Source: Streptomyces sp. A012304 (GTDB taxonomy: Bacteria; Actinomycetota; Actinomycetes; Streptomycetales; Streptomycetaceae). From it: DNA of 64,000 nt. The stretch lies in contig NZ_BQUN01000095.1 in NCBI RefSeq assembly GCF_026008495.1, forward strand, positions 169,797 through 233,796, in the 5' to 3' direction. The notes below the pieces were generated by a model, which made no database searches, was not told the origin of the DNA, and saw nothing but the letters and a program-made list of their open reading frames with translations. Numbering within the stretch: position 1 is the first letter of the stretch; each line of letters opens with the position of its first letter. A program made the translations under genes and the position numbers. This document shows, piece by piece, positions 1-7,262 of this stretch.

Positions 1-695
1 ATCACCGAGCGGCGGTAGTCGGCCGGGGCGAGGGCGCCGGCCCAGGAGTCGAAGAGCTGGACGGCGGAGGCGCCCGCCTCGATCTGCACCTTCAGGAACG
101 CGGCCGTGATGTCCGCGAGCCGGTCCAGCAGATCGGCCCACAGCTGCGGGTCGCCGTACATCATCGCCTTGGCGTTCTCGTACGTGCGCGACGGGCCGCC
201 CTCGACGAGGTAGCTCGCGAGGGTGAAAGGCGCGCCGGCGAAACCGATCAGGGGCGTGGCGCCCAGCTCGCGGGTGAGCAGTCCGATGGCCTCGGTGACG
301 TAGGAGACGTCCTCGGGGGTGAGGTCGCGCAGCCGGGCGAGGTCGGCGCGGGTGCGGATCGGCTGCTCGACGACCGGGCCGATGCCGGGCTTGATGTCGA
401 GGTCGAGGCCGATGGCCTTGAGGGGGACGACGATGTCGCTGAAGAAGATCGCCGCGTCCACGTTGTGCCGGCGCACCGGCTGGAGGGTGATCTCGGTGAC
501 CAGCTCGGGCCGCGTGCAGGACTCGAGCATCGGAATGCCCTCGCGGACCTTGCGGTACTCCGGCAGCGAGCGCCCGGCCTGCCGCATGAACCACACGGGG
601 GTGTGCGGCACGGCTTCACGCCTGCACGCCTTCAGGAAGGCACTGTCGTACGTCGCTGTCGGCTGCTGGCCCGTGGGGGATGCGTTGGCACTCAC
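1..695 (-). CDS. hemE: uroporphyrinogen decarboxylase, 3' end outside window
   Basis: Uroporphyrinogen III decarboxylase makes coproporphyrinogen III in cytoplasmic haem biosynthesis. Reading the minus strand from a GTG at 693-695 gives about 231 residues in one open frame to the window edge. The family signature is clear near the N-terminus: VPHTPVWFMRQAGRSLPEYR, followed by the FFSDIVVPLKAIGLDLDI segment and, further on, PLIGFAGAPFTLASYLVEGG. The C-terminal third is missing because the window ends. It is divergent from the DUF3000 gene with about 96 bp between the starts. Family assignment is very secure; the GTG start is inferred from where homology begins. Confidence 0.95.
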   Translation of the reverse strand, partial: MSANASPTGQQPTATYDSAFLKACRREAVPHTPVWFMRQAGRSLPEYRKVREGIPMLESCTRPELVTEITLQPVRRHNVDAAIFFSDIVVPLKAIGLDLDIKPGIGPVVEQPIRTRADLARLRDLTPEDVSYVTEAIGLLTRELGATPLIGFAGAPFTLASYLVEGGPSRTYENAKAMMYGDPQLWADLLDRLADITAAFLKVQIEAGASAVQLFDSWAGALAPADYRRSV

Positions 696-791
696 GACGG
701 CAAGTCTCGCACGGCGCCGAGGGCCACGTGGTCGCGCCCCAGCGGGTGTCTTGCCCTGCGCGAGGCCGCGCTTCCCCTTAATCTTCCCCGC

Positions 792-1466
792 ATGGCTGCG
801 GCTCAGGGACGACTGTCGGACGGCACGGGCGGAATGGACGACGAGAGGGGCACCGGGGAGGGGGACCGACGGGACGATGGTGCGCCGCCGCCCTTCCGGG
901 CCGCGGTCGACGCGCTGCGGGCCGCCCGGCTGCGGCCGCAGATCGAGGTGGAGCCGTCGCCGGCCCCGCAGCGGCTCGCCCCCTTCGCGTACGCGCTGGA
1001 GGCGACCGTGGTGGACGGTGAGCAGGACCTCGCCGACGGCCGGCTGGTGCTGCTGCACGACCCGGCCGGGCACGACGCCTGGCACGGCACCTTCCGGCTG
1101 GTGACGCTGATCCGGGCGGAGCTGGAGCCGGAGATGGCGGTCGACCCGCTGCTGCCGGAGGTGTGCTGGTCCTGGCTGACCGGCGCGCTCCAGGCGCGCG
1201 GACTGACGTACGGCGAGCCGAGCGGGACCGTGACACGGGCGGGTTCGCACTACTTCGGCGGGCTGTCGGAGCGTCCGGCCACCTCGCAGATCGAGATCAG
1301 GGCCTCGTGGACGCCCCGGGAGGGCCTCGGCGGGGTGCCGGACACGGGGGCGCACCTGGCGTCCTGGTGCGACCTGCTGGCGCAGGTGGCGGGGCTGCCG
1401 CCGGCCGGCCCGGGGGACGCGTCGGTGGTGACGCTGCCGCAGCGGCGGGGCCCGCAGTCGCGCTGA
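792..1466 (+). CDS. DUF3000 family protein
   Basis: A 224-residue cytoplasmic protein without signal peptide or membrane segment. The frame is open further upstream, but the ATG at 792 just precedes the conserved part (FRAAVDALRAARLRPQIEVE, then GRLVLLHDPAGHDAWHGTFR and LPEVCWSWLTGAL). This pattern is what I know as the actinobacterial DUF3000 family, which is typically found beside hemE; its biochemical function is not established. It diverges from hemE and is followed by about 300 bp without a gene. The acidic, low-complexity first 30 residues may be dispensable, so a later start cannot be excluded. Confidence 0.85.
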   Translation: MAAAQGRLSDGTGGMDDERGTGEGDRRDDGAPPPFRAAVDALRAARLRPQIEVEPSPAPQRLAPFAYALEATVVDGEQDLADGRLVLLHDPAGHDAWHGTFRLVTLIRAELEPEMAVDPLLPEVCWSWLTGALQARGLTYGEPSGTVTRAGSHYFGGLSERPATSQIEIRASWTPREGLGGVPDTGAHLASWCDLLAQVAGLPPAGPGDASVVTLPQRRGPQSR

Positions 1467-1768
1467 CCGCCCCCGCCGACCGCCCCTGCCGCCTGTCCTT
1501 GCCGCCCCCCGGCCCGTCCCTGCCGTCCTTCCCTGCCGACCGTGTCTCCCGCCGGCTGTCGTCCACTGACCATCTCTTTGTCGATACGGCCACTTTCAGT
1601 CAGGAGTGACCCCTCGAACGACCCCATTCGATCGCCGAACGATCGACAGCGTGTCCGAATTAAGCAGATTGATACTCACTAAATCGTGATCTTTCTCTAA
1701 AGGGCCACAGGTTTGATGCCGAAGACGACTGTGACCTTGGAAGTCGTCCCCACCATCCAGGAGGCCTG
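1467..1768. other. intergenic region upstream of the response regulator
   Basis: About 300 bp without a convincing gene. The stretch 1590-1710 is markedly AT-richer than its surroundings, as expected for a promoter region. A CGATCG repeat flanks a short spacer around 1629-1645. An ATG frame runs from 1713 into the regulator gene in another frame, but it has shadow-like composition. I see no RNA gene here. Confidence 0.5.
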
Positions 1769-2431
1769 GTGTCCGTTCTCCTCGAGCAGCCCGCAAGCCT
1801 GGTCGCCTACCGCCCGAACAAGCCCACCGCCATGGTGGTCGTGGCCGATCCCCGCGTCCGCTCCACCGTCACCCGCCATCTGTGGGCGCTCGGTGTGCGC
1901 GATGTCATCGAGGCCTCGTCCATCGCGGAGGCTCGTCCCCGCATCGGCAACCCCCGCGACATCTGCGTCGCCGACGTCCACCTCCCCGACGGCTCCGGCC
2001 TCACCCTTCTGTCGGAGACCCGCGCCGCCGGCTGGCCCAACGGGCTCGCCCTCTCCGCCGCCGACGACATCGGCGCCGTCCGCAACGCCCTCGCCGGTGG
2101 CGTCAAGGGCTACGTCGTCACCGGCACCCGCACCAACGTCGGGCTCCCCACCCGGCCCGGTGCTGCCCCCATCGGCGCGGCCGCCGCCCGCCTCCACCGC
2201 CGCCACCCGGGTGCCCCGAGCCACCCGGGCGGCTACCGCGAGCTGTCCGGTCGCGAGGTGGAGGTTCTGCGGCTGGTCGCCGAGGGCCAGTCCAACAAGG
2301 CCATCGGCGTCTCCATGGGCCTGTCCGCGCTGACCGTCAAGAGCCACCTGGCCCGCATCGCCCGCAAGCTGGGCACGGGCGACCGCGCCGGCATGGTCGC
2401 GGTCGCCCTGCGGACCGGCATCATCCACTGA
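1769..2431 (+). CDS. orphan LuxR-type (NarL-like) response regulator
   Basis: A 220-residue transcription factor: receiver-like domain (about residues 20-120) and LuxR-type helix-turn-helix (about 150-215; LSGREVEVLRLVAEGQSNKA followed by LTVKSHLARIARKLG). The GTG start is preceded by a good GGAGG. The receiver keeps the phospho-acceptor region (VADVHLPDGSG) and the conserved lysine (GVKGYVV). The acidic pocket usually written DD is only ADP, so phosphorylation could be weak or absent. No histidine kinase gene lies nearby, so it is an orphan regulator. It sits between the DUF3000 gene and rnd, and a 32-bp palindrome lies downstream at 2551. Confidence 0.88.
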   Translation: MSVLLEQPASLVAYRPNKPTAMVVVADPRVRSTVTRHLWALGVRDVIEASSIAEARPRIGNPRDICVADVHLPDGSGLTLLSETRAAGWPNGLALSAADDIGAVRNALAGGVKGYVVTGTRTNVGLPTRPGAAPIGAAAARLHRRHPGAPSHPGGYRELSGREVEVLRLVAEGQSNKAIGVSMGLSALTVKSHLARIARKLGTGDRAGMVAVALRTGIIH

Positions 2432-2550
2432 TCACCGATCCCCGTAGCCCGATCGCCCACCCACGCGGCCCGATCACCGGTCGCCCGCCCGAGAGCCGCC
2501 GGGCCCTTGTCCTGATCCCCCACCCACCTGACTGGTTCACGACACTGTGA

Positions 2551-2582
2551 CGCCCGTCGACGGAACGTTCCGTCGACGGGCG
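2551..2582. promoter_or_regulatory. perfect 32-bp palindrome upstream of rnd
   Basis: The half-site CGCCCGTCGACGGAAC is followed at once by its exact reverse complement, giving 16+16 bp with no loop. It ends 27 bp before the rnd start codon and begins 120 bp after the response-regulator stop. A loop-free palindrome so close to a start could be an operator. Extruded, it would also act as a terminator for the upstream gene. Confidence 0.6.
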
Positions 2583-2609
2583 CCGTCGATACACGGATAC
2601 CCTTGACAG

Positions 2610-3905
2610 GTGACCGACGCCCAAGAAGCCGCAGCAGCCAGCTCACTGCGAACCACCGGGGGCGCCCCTCCGGACGACGACGGATCCACTGCTTCCGGGG
2701 CGCCGACACCTCTTCTCGAACCGCGGGACGGCATTCCCGAGGTGATCGCCGACGAGGCCTCCCTCGCGGCGACGATCGCCGCGTTCGCCGCCGGCTCCGG
2801 CCCCGTCGCCGTCGACGCCGAGCGGGCCTCCGGCTACCGCTACGGACAGCGCGCCTATCTGGTTCAGCTGCGCCGTGAGGGGGCCGGCACCGCGCTGATC
2901 GATCCCGTCGCCTGCCCCGACCTGTCCGCCCTGGGCGAGGCGCTGTCCGGCGTCGAGTGGGTGCTGCACGCCGCCACCCAGGACCTGCCCTGTCTGCGGG
3001 AGATAGGCATGGTGCCGACGCGGCTGTTCGACACCGAGCTGGCCGGGCGGCTCGCCGGTTTCCCCCGGGTCGGCCTCGGCGCGATGGTCGAGGGCGTACT
3101 GGGCTTCGTCCTGGAGAAGGGCCACTCCGCCGTCGACTGGTCGACGCGCCCGCTGCCCGAGCCGTGGCTGCGCTACGCCGCCCTGGACGTCGAGCTCCTC
3201 GTCGACCTGCGCGACGCGCTGGAGAAGGAGCTGGACCGGCAGGGCAAGCTGGAGTGGGCCCACCAGGAGTTCGAGGCGATCGCCTCGGCCCCGCCGCCCG
3301 AGCCCCGCAAGGACCCCTGGCGCCGTACGTCCGGCATGCACAAGGTGCGCCGGCGGCGGCAGCTCGGTGTCGTGCGCGAGCTGTGGCAGACCCGGGACCG
3401 GATCGCGCAGCGGCGGGACGTGTCACCGGGCAAGGTGCTCTCGGACGCGGCCATCGTGGAGGCCGCGCTCGCCGTTCCGGCCGATGTGCACGCGCTCGCC
3501 GCGCTGAACGGCTTCGGGCACCGCATGGGGCGGCGCCAGCTGGAGCAGTGGCAGGCGGCGGTCGACCGGGCGAAGGCGCTCAGCGAGGCGCAGCTGCCCC
3601 AGCCCGGGCAGCCGGTCACCGGGCCGCCGCCGCCGCGGGCCTGGGCCGACAAGGACCCGGTGGCGGCGGCCCGGCTGAGCGCGGCGAGGTCGGCCGTCTC
3701 CGCGTTGGCCGAGCGGTTGAACATGCCGCAGGAGAACCTCGTCGCGCCGGACACCGTTCGGCGCGTCTGCTGGGAGCCGCCGAATCCGCTGGACGAGGAG
3801 TCGGTCGCGGCGGCGCTGTTCGGGCTGGGCGCCCGGACGTGGCAGGTGGAGCAGGTCGCACCGGTGCTGGCCACGGCGCTCTCCGCGCAGGTCAAGGAGG
3901 CCTAG
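2610..3905 (+). CDS. rnd: ribonuclease D (DEDD exonuclease with HRDC domain)
   Basis: A 3'-5' exoribonuclease that trims structured RNA 3' ends such as tRNA precursors. In this 431-residue protein the DEDDy exonuclease domain lies at about residues 40-230: VAVDAERASG gives the D-x-E pair, HAATQDLPCL the third acid, and YAALDVELLVDL the tyrosine/Asp motif. An HRDC domain follows at about 250-330, where GFGHRMGRRQLEQW marks its core. The GTG start comes shortly after a possible TACCCT -10 box, so the transcript may have little or no leader. The N-terminal 40 residues are low complexity. It converges on the importer genes that end at 4020. Confidence 0.93.
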   Translation: MTDAQEAAAASSLRTTGGAPPDDDGSTASGAPTPLLEPRDGIPEVIADEASLAATIAAFAAGSGPVAVDAERASGYRYGQRAYLVQLRREGAGTALIDPVACPDLSALGEALSGVEWVLHAATQDLPCLREIGMVPTRLFDTELAGRLAGFPRVGLGAMVEGVLGFVLEKGHSAVDWSTRPLPEPWLRYAALDVELLVDLRDALEKELDRQGKLEWAHQEFEAIASAPPPEPRKDPWRRTSGMHKVRRRRQLGVVRELWQTRDRIAQRRDVSPGKVLSDAAIVEAALAVPADVHALAALNGFGHRMGRRQLEQWQAAVDRAKALSEAQLPQPGQPVTGPPPPRAWADKDPVAAARLSAARSAVSALAERLNMPQENLVAPDTVRRVCWEPPNPLDEESVAAALFGLGARTWQVEQVAPVLATALSAQVKEA

Positions 3906-3992
3906 CCGCTGCGGCCAGGGCGCTGTCCGCAGCGGGGCGGGCAGGCCCGGTCCGCTGCGGTCACGGCACTGTCCGCGCGGGTCAAGGGGGCC
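3870..3992 (+). repeat. three degenerate direct repeats at the rnd 3' end
   Basis: A segment of about 33 bp occurs at 3870-3902 (last codons of rnd), again more degenerately at 3914-3947, and once more at 3960-3992. Each copy carries a CACGGC/CAGGGC, CTGTCCGC-like core and ends in GGCC. The spacing is about 45 bp. Copies two and three lie after the stop codon, so the end of rnd seems to have been duplicated in tandem and then diverged. Confidence 0.6.
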
Positions 3993-4019
3993 CGGTCCGC
4001 CGCGAGGGGCGGATCGGGC

Positions 4020-4850
4020 TCATCTCGACGCCCCTCTCATGAAGCCGTTGTAGATGTACTTCTGCAGCGCCAGGAAGACGATCAGGGTCGGCAGGATCAC
4101 CAGGACCGCTCCTGCCGAGATCGTCTCCCAGTGGGCGGCGTAGGGGCCCTTGAAGCGGAACAGCGACGTCGAGATCACGCCAAGATCTTGCGAGGGCATG
4201 TAGAGGAAGGGGATGTAGAAGTCGTTGTAGACGGCGATCCCCTTCACGATCACGACCGTCGCGATCGCCGGCTTCAGCAGCGGAAAGATGATCTTCCGGT
4301 AGATGGTGAACGCGTTGGCGCCGTCCAGGCGGGCCGCCTCGTCCAGGGAGACGGGGATCGAGCGGACGAACTGCAGGAAGATGTAGATCGACACGATGTC
4401 CGTGCCCATGTAGAGGGCGATGGGGGCCCAGCGGGTGTCGAACAGACCGAAGCCGTGGACGATCTGGAAGGTGGCGACCTGGGTGGTCACCCCCGGGACG
4501 AGCGCGGCCACCAGGAAGAGCGCCAGCACCAGCCTGCGGAACGGGAAGGTGAAGCGGTCGATCGCGTAGGCGGTCATCGAGCCGATGAGGACCGTCCCGC
4601 CGACGGAGATCACCAGGATGAAGGCGGTGTTGCCGAAGGCCGTGAGCATGCCGCCGTCCTGGAACGCCGTCACGTAGTTGTCGAAGTTGAGGGGATCGCG
4701 CGGGAGGGTGAGCGCCCCGCCGTCGTTCGCCGTCTCCCGCTCGGTCTTCAGCGACGTCAGGAAGACGACGCCGAGCGGGAGCAGGACGACGACCGCCGCG
4801 AGGACCAGCGACAGGTACACGAGGGTGCGGGCAACGGCGCGGCGTGTCAT
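4020..4850 (-). CDS. carbohydrate ABC transporter permease (MalG/UgpE type)
   Basis: A 276-residue inner-membrane permease of a CUT1-type sugar importer. It has about six hydrophobic segments and the EAA loop EAARLDGANAFTIYRKIIFP, which contacts the ATPase. The ATG at 4848-4850 overlaps the stop of the upstream permease by four bases (ATGA), indicating translational coupling. It is the last gene of the three-gene importer that reads away from the GH2 beta-mannosidase. No ATPase gene accompanies it. Substrate is inferred to be a mannoside or manno-oligosaccharide from the divergent neighbour; this is not shown by the sequence itself. Confidence 0.9.
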   Translation of the reverse strand: MTRRAVARTLVYLSLVLAAVVVLLPLGVVFLTSLKTERETANDGGALTLPRDPLNFDNYVTAFQDGGMLTAFGNTAFILVISVGGTVLIGSMTAYAIDRFTFPFRRLVLALFLVAALVPGVTTQVATFQIVHGFGLFDTRWAPIALYMGTDIVSIYIFLQFVRSIPVSLDEAARLDGANAFTIYRKIIFPLLKPAIATVVIVKGIAVYNDFYIPFLYMPSQDLGVISTSLFRFKGPYAAHWETISAGAVLVILPTLIVFLALQKYIYNGFMRGASR

Positions 4851-5797
4851 ACGAGGTCCACCCTGTCGTCGGGGACGAGGCGTCGCTGCACCCAGGTGAC
4901 CGCCAGGATGATCAGCAGCAGGACCACGGCCGCCGCCGATGCGAGCCCCGTCTTGTTGAACTGGAACGCCAGCTTCACGGTCTGGATCACGAAGGTCTCG
5001 GTGCCGGTCGCCCCGCCGGTCATGATGTACGGGATCTCGAAGGCGGAGAGCGATCCTGAGACCGAGAGGATCACCGTCAGGGTCAGCACCGGCTTGATGC
5101 CGGGCAGGATGATGTGCCGGAACTGGTGCCACCGGTTGGCGCCGTCCAGCTCCGCCGCCTCGTAGATCTCCCCGGGGATGGACTGGATCGCGCCCAGGAA
5201 CAGGACGAAGTTCATGCCCAGGTAGCGCCAGACCGACACGCCCGCCAGCGAGGTGTTCGCGGAGAACGGGGTGCCCAGCCAGGCCTGGTCGGCGTGGTAC
5301 CCGAACAGGCCGAGGACCGTGTCGAGGGTGCCGCCGTCCTGGAAGAAGTAGAGGAAGACGAAGCCGATCGCCACGCCGTTGACCAGGGACGGGAAGAAGA
5401 GCACGCCCTTGAAGAAGTTCCGGAAGCGGACGTTGTAGCTGAGGATCGTCGCGAAGTACAGCGCGGCGACGATCTGGATCACCGACGCGGCCAGGTAGTA
5501 GCCGCTGACGAAGAACACCTGGAAGAGGTCCTCGCGGGTGAAGATCTCCCGGTAGTTCTCGGCGCCCGTGTAGTTCAGCTCGGGGCTCACGCCGTCCCAG
5601 TCGGTGAAGCTGTAGGCCACCATGTTGGCGATCGGCGCGTAGGTGAAGGTGACCAGCAGGGCGAGGGGGGCGAGCAGGAACAGCCAGGGGGTCACCACCC
5701 GCCGGACGCGTGCGCGGCGCGGGACCCGCCGTGGAGGGGTGGACTCCAGGGCCGGCGCCACGGCCCCGGAGTCCGCCTTCTCGGTGGTCTCCGTCAT
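4847..5797 (-). CDS. carbohydrate ABC transporter permease (MalF/UgpA type)
   Basis: A 316-residue membrane protein with a cytoplasmic Pro/Arg-rich N-terminus of about 35 residues, then about six membrane segments, starting with VTPWLFLLAPLALLVTFTY. The EAA loop is EAAELDGANRWHQFRHIILP. Its ATG (5795-5797) overlaps the stop codon of the binding-protein gene by one base and its own stop overlaps the next permease by four. The frame stays open far upstream, but that part reads antisense-like Arg/Gly-rich sequence, so the short start is used. Confidence 0.9.
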   Translation of the reverse strand: MTETTEKADSGAVAPALESTPPRRVPRRARVRRVVTPWLFLLAPLALLVTFTYAPIANMVAYSFTDWDGVSPELNYTGAENYREIFTREDLFQVFFVSGYYLAASVIQIVAALYFATILSYNVRFRNFFKGVLFFPSLVNGVAIGFVFLYFFQDGGTLDTVLGLFGYHADQAWLGTPFSANTSLAGVSVWRYLGMNFVLFLGAIQSIPGEIYEAAELDGANRWHQFRHIILPGIKPVLTLTVILSVSGSLSAFEIPYIMTGGATGTETFVIQTVKLAFQFNKTGLASAAAVVLLLIILAVTWVQRRLVPDDRVDLV

Positions 5798-7110
5798 CAG
5801 GAGCCCACGTTCTTCCGCGTGTCGGTCCACTTCTTGCCGAGGCCCGCGAGGAAGTCGTCCAGGCTGCCCTTCTTCGCGCCGCGCGCGAGGTCGACCAGCT
5901 CCTGCCGGTACTCGGGCTTGTAGATGCCGACCTCCGACTCGTCGTCGATCAGCTTGACCTCGGCGCCCGCCGAGTCGTCCAGCTCGATCAGCTTCACGCC
6001 GGCGTCCTCGTACGGCTTGAGCACGGCGGGCATCGAGGCGTTCTGGAGCGGGGAGATGGCCAGGTTGTCCCGGTCGTAGCCGGACTTGTCGGTGAACCAG
6101 TCGATCCAGGCGCGGGCGGCCTCCTTGTGCTCGGAGTGGATGTTGACGGCCTGGTTGTAGTCGGGGCCGATGGTCGAGCAGAACGCGCCGTCCTTCTGGG
6201 CCGGGAAAGGCATGAAGCCGATGTCGTCGGGGTTCACGCCGGCCTTCTTCGCGGCGTCCTGGAACTGGACGATGGCCCAGGTGCCGAGCCACTGCGTGGC
6301 GATCTCGCCCTTCGCCAGCTGCGGCTTGGACAGCTCCCAGTTGGTGGTCGTCGGGTCCTTCTCGGCGAGGCCCCGCTTCACGATGTCGTAGAGCAACTGG
6401 TCGCCCACGCGCAGGTCGGAGCCGTTCGCCCACGGGTCGCCCTCGGCGAGCTTCGCGGTGGCGCGCGGGTCGCAGGAGACCGAGCCGTTGACGTACGTCC
6501 AGGAGGTCAGCGGCCACTGGGCGGCGAAGTTGGTGTAATAGGGGGTCGCGTCCGTCTTGTCCTTGATGGCCTTCAGGGCGGCGAGGAACGCGGCCGGGGT
6601 GGTGGGCCACTCGGTGACCCCGGCCTCCCGCCAGACTCTCTTGTTGTAGACGAAGCCGGGCATCACGCCGACCGGGCTCTGGCCGTAGACCTTGCCGTCG
6701 ACGGTGGTGAAGTCGGTGAAGCGGTACTTCTTACGGCGCTCGGCCTCGGTGCCGAGGGACGCGAAGAACTTCGGGTAGTCGTCCTTCTTGATCACCGCCG
6801 GGATCAGCAGGACGTCCCCGTAGTCCTCGGTGTTCATCCGGATCTTGATCTCGGACTCGTAGTTGGTGAGGGCCTGGAACTCGACCTTCACCTTCGGGTA
6901 CGTCTTGTTGAACTCGGCGGCGTACTTCTTCATCGTGCCGTCCTGCACGAGGTCGGTCCGCACGGTGAGGACCGTGATGTCTCCGCTCACTTGCGACGGG
7001 TCGTCGGGCGCCTTGGCCTCCGCGCCCTTCGAGGTGCCTGCTGTACCGGTGCAGCCCGGGAGCAGCAGGGCGGCTCCCGCGACGACGGCGAGGACTGTAC
7101 GGCGGTTCAT
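5797..7110 (-). CDS. extracellular sugar-binding lipoprotein of ABC importer
   Basis: A 437-residue binding protein of the CUT1 family (SBP_bac_1). It starts with a lipoprotein signal: MNRR, a hydrophobic stretch and the lipobox LLPGC, so it is anchored on the outer face of the membrane. Two in-frame ATGs exist (7116 and 7110). GGAG lies only 3 bases from the first but 9 from the second, so 7110 is chosen. It heads an operon with two permeases and is divergent from a GH2 beta-mannosidase across about 150 bp carrying LacI-type sites. Mannose-containing oligosaccharides are the likely ligand, by context only. Confidence 0.9.
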   Translation of the reverse strand: MNRRTVLAVVAGAALLLPGCTGTAGTSKGAEAKAPDDPSQVSGDITVLTVRTDLVQDGTMKKYAAEFNKTYPKVKVEFQALTNYESEIKIRMNTEDYGDVLLIPAVIKKDDYPKFFASLGTEAERRKKYRFTDFTTVDGKVYGQSPVGVMPGFVYNKRVWREAGVTEWPTTPAAFLAALKAIKDKTDATPYYTNFAAQWPLTSWTYVNGSVSCDPRATAKLAEGDPWANGSDLRVGDQLLYDIVKRGLAEKDPTTTNWELSKPQLAKGEIATQWLGTWAIVQFQDAAKKAGVNPDDIGFMPFPAQKDGAFCSTIGPDYNQAVNIHSEHKEAARAWIDWFTDKSGYDRDNLAISPLQNASMPAVLKPYEDAGVKLIELDDSAGAEVKLIDDESEVGIYKPEYRQELVDLARGAKKGSLDDFLAGLGKKWTDTRKNVGS

Positions 7111-7168
7111 GTGCATCAGCTCCGTTCTTGGGACGGACGAGCACGAGCGGGTTGGCTGATTCGGCACT

Positions 7169-7196
7169 CTGACAGCGCTTTCTCAACCGGTAAAGT
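7169..7196 (+). promoter_or_regulatory. candidate promoter and operator of the beta-mannosidase operon
   Basis: CTGACA (7169-7174) and TAAAGT (7191-7196), 16 bases apart, form a plausible sigma-HrdB-type promoter for the plus strand. The element TGACAGCGCTTTCT (7170-7183) is repeated exactly, on the other strand, in front of the second importer operon at 42744-42757. Its GCGCTTTC core resembles LacI-family operators. ACCGGTAAA overlaps the -10 region. Confidence 0.5.
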
Positions 7197-7250
7197 CCCA
7201 TTCCCGCCAAGGCTTGGGCAGATGGCAACCATCGCTCGGATTTACCGGTT
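7185..7250. promoter_or_regulatory. paired ACCGGT operator-like sites between the divergent operons
   Basis: AACCGGTAAA (7185-7194) and its exact reverse complement TTTACCGGTT (7241-7250) are centred 56 bp apart. Each contains the self-complementary ACCGGT typical of LacI-family half-site junctions. They lie between the importer and the GH2/LacI operon, so the LacI protein encoded at 9656 is the obvious candidate ligand. TTACCGGTAA also occurs at 42710. Confidence 0.55.
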
Positions 7251-7262
7251 TAGGGAGTGCGC

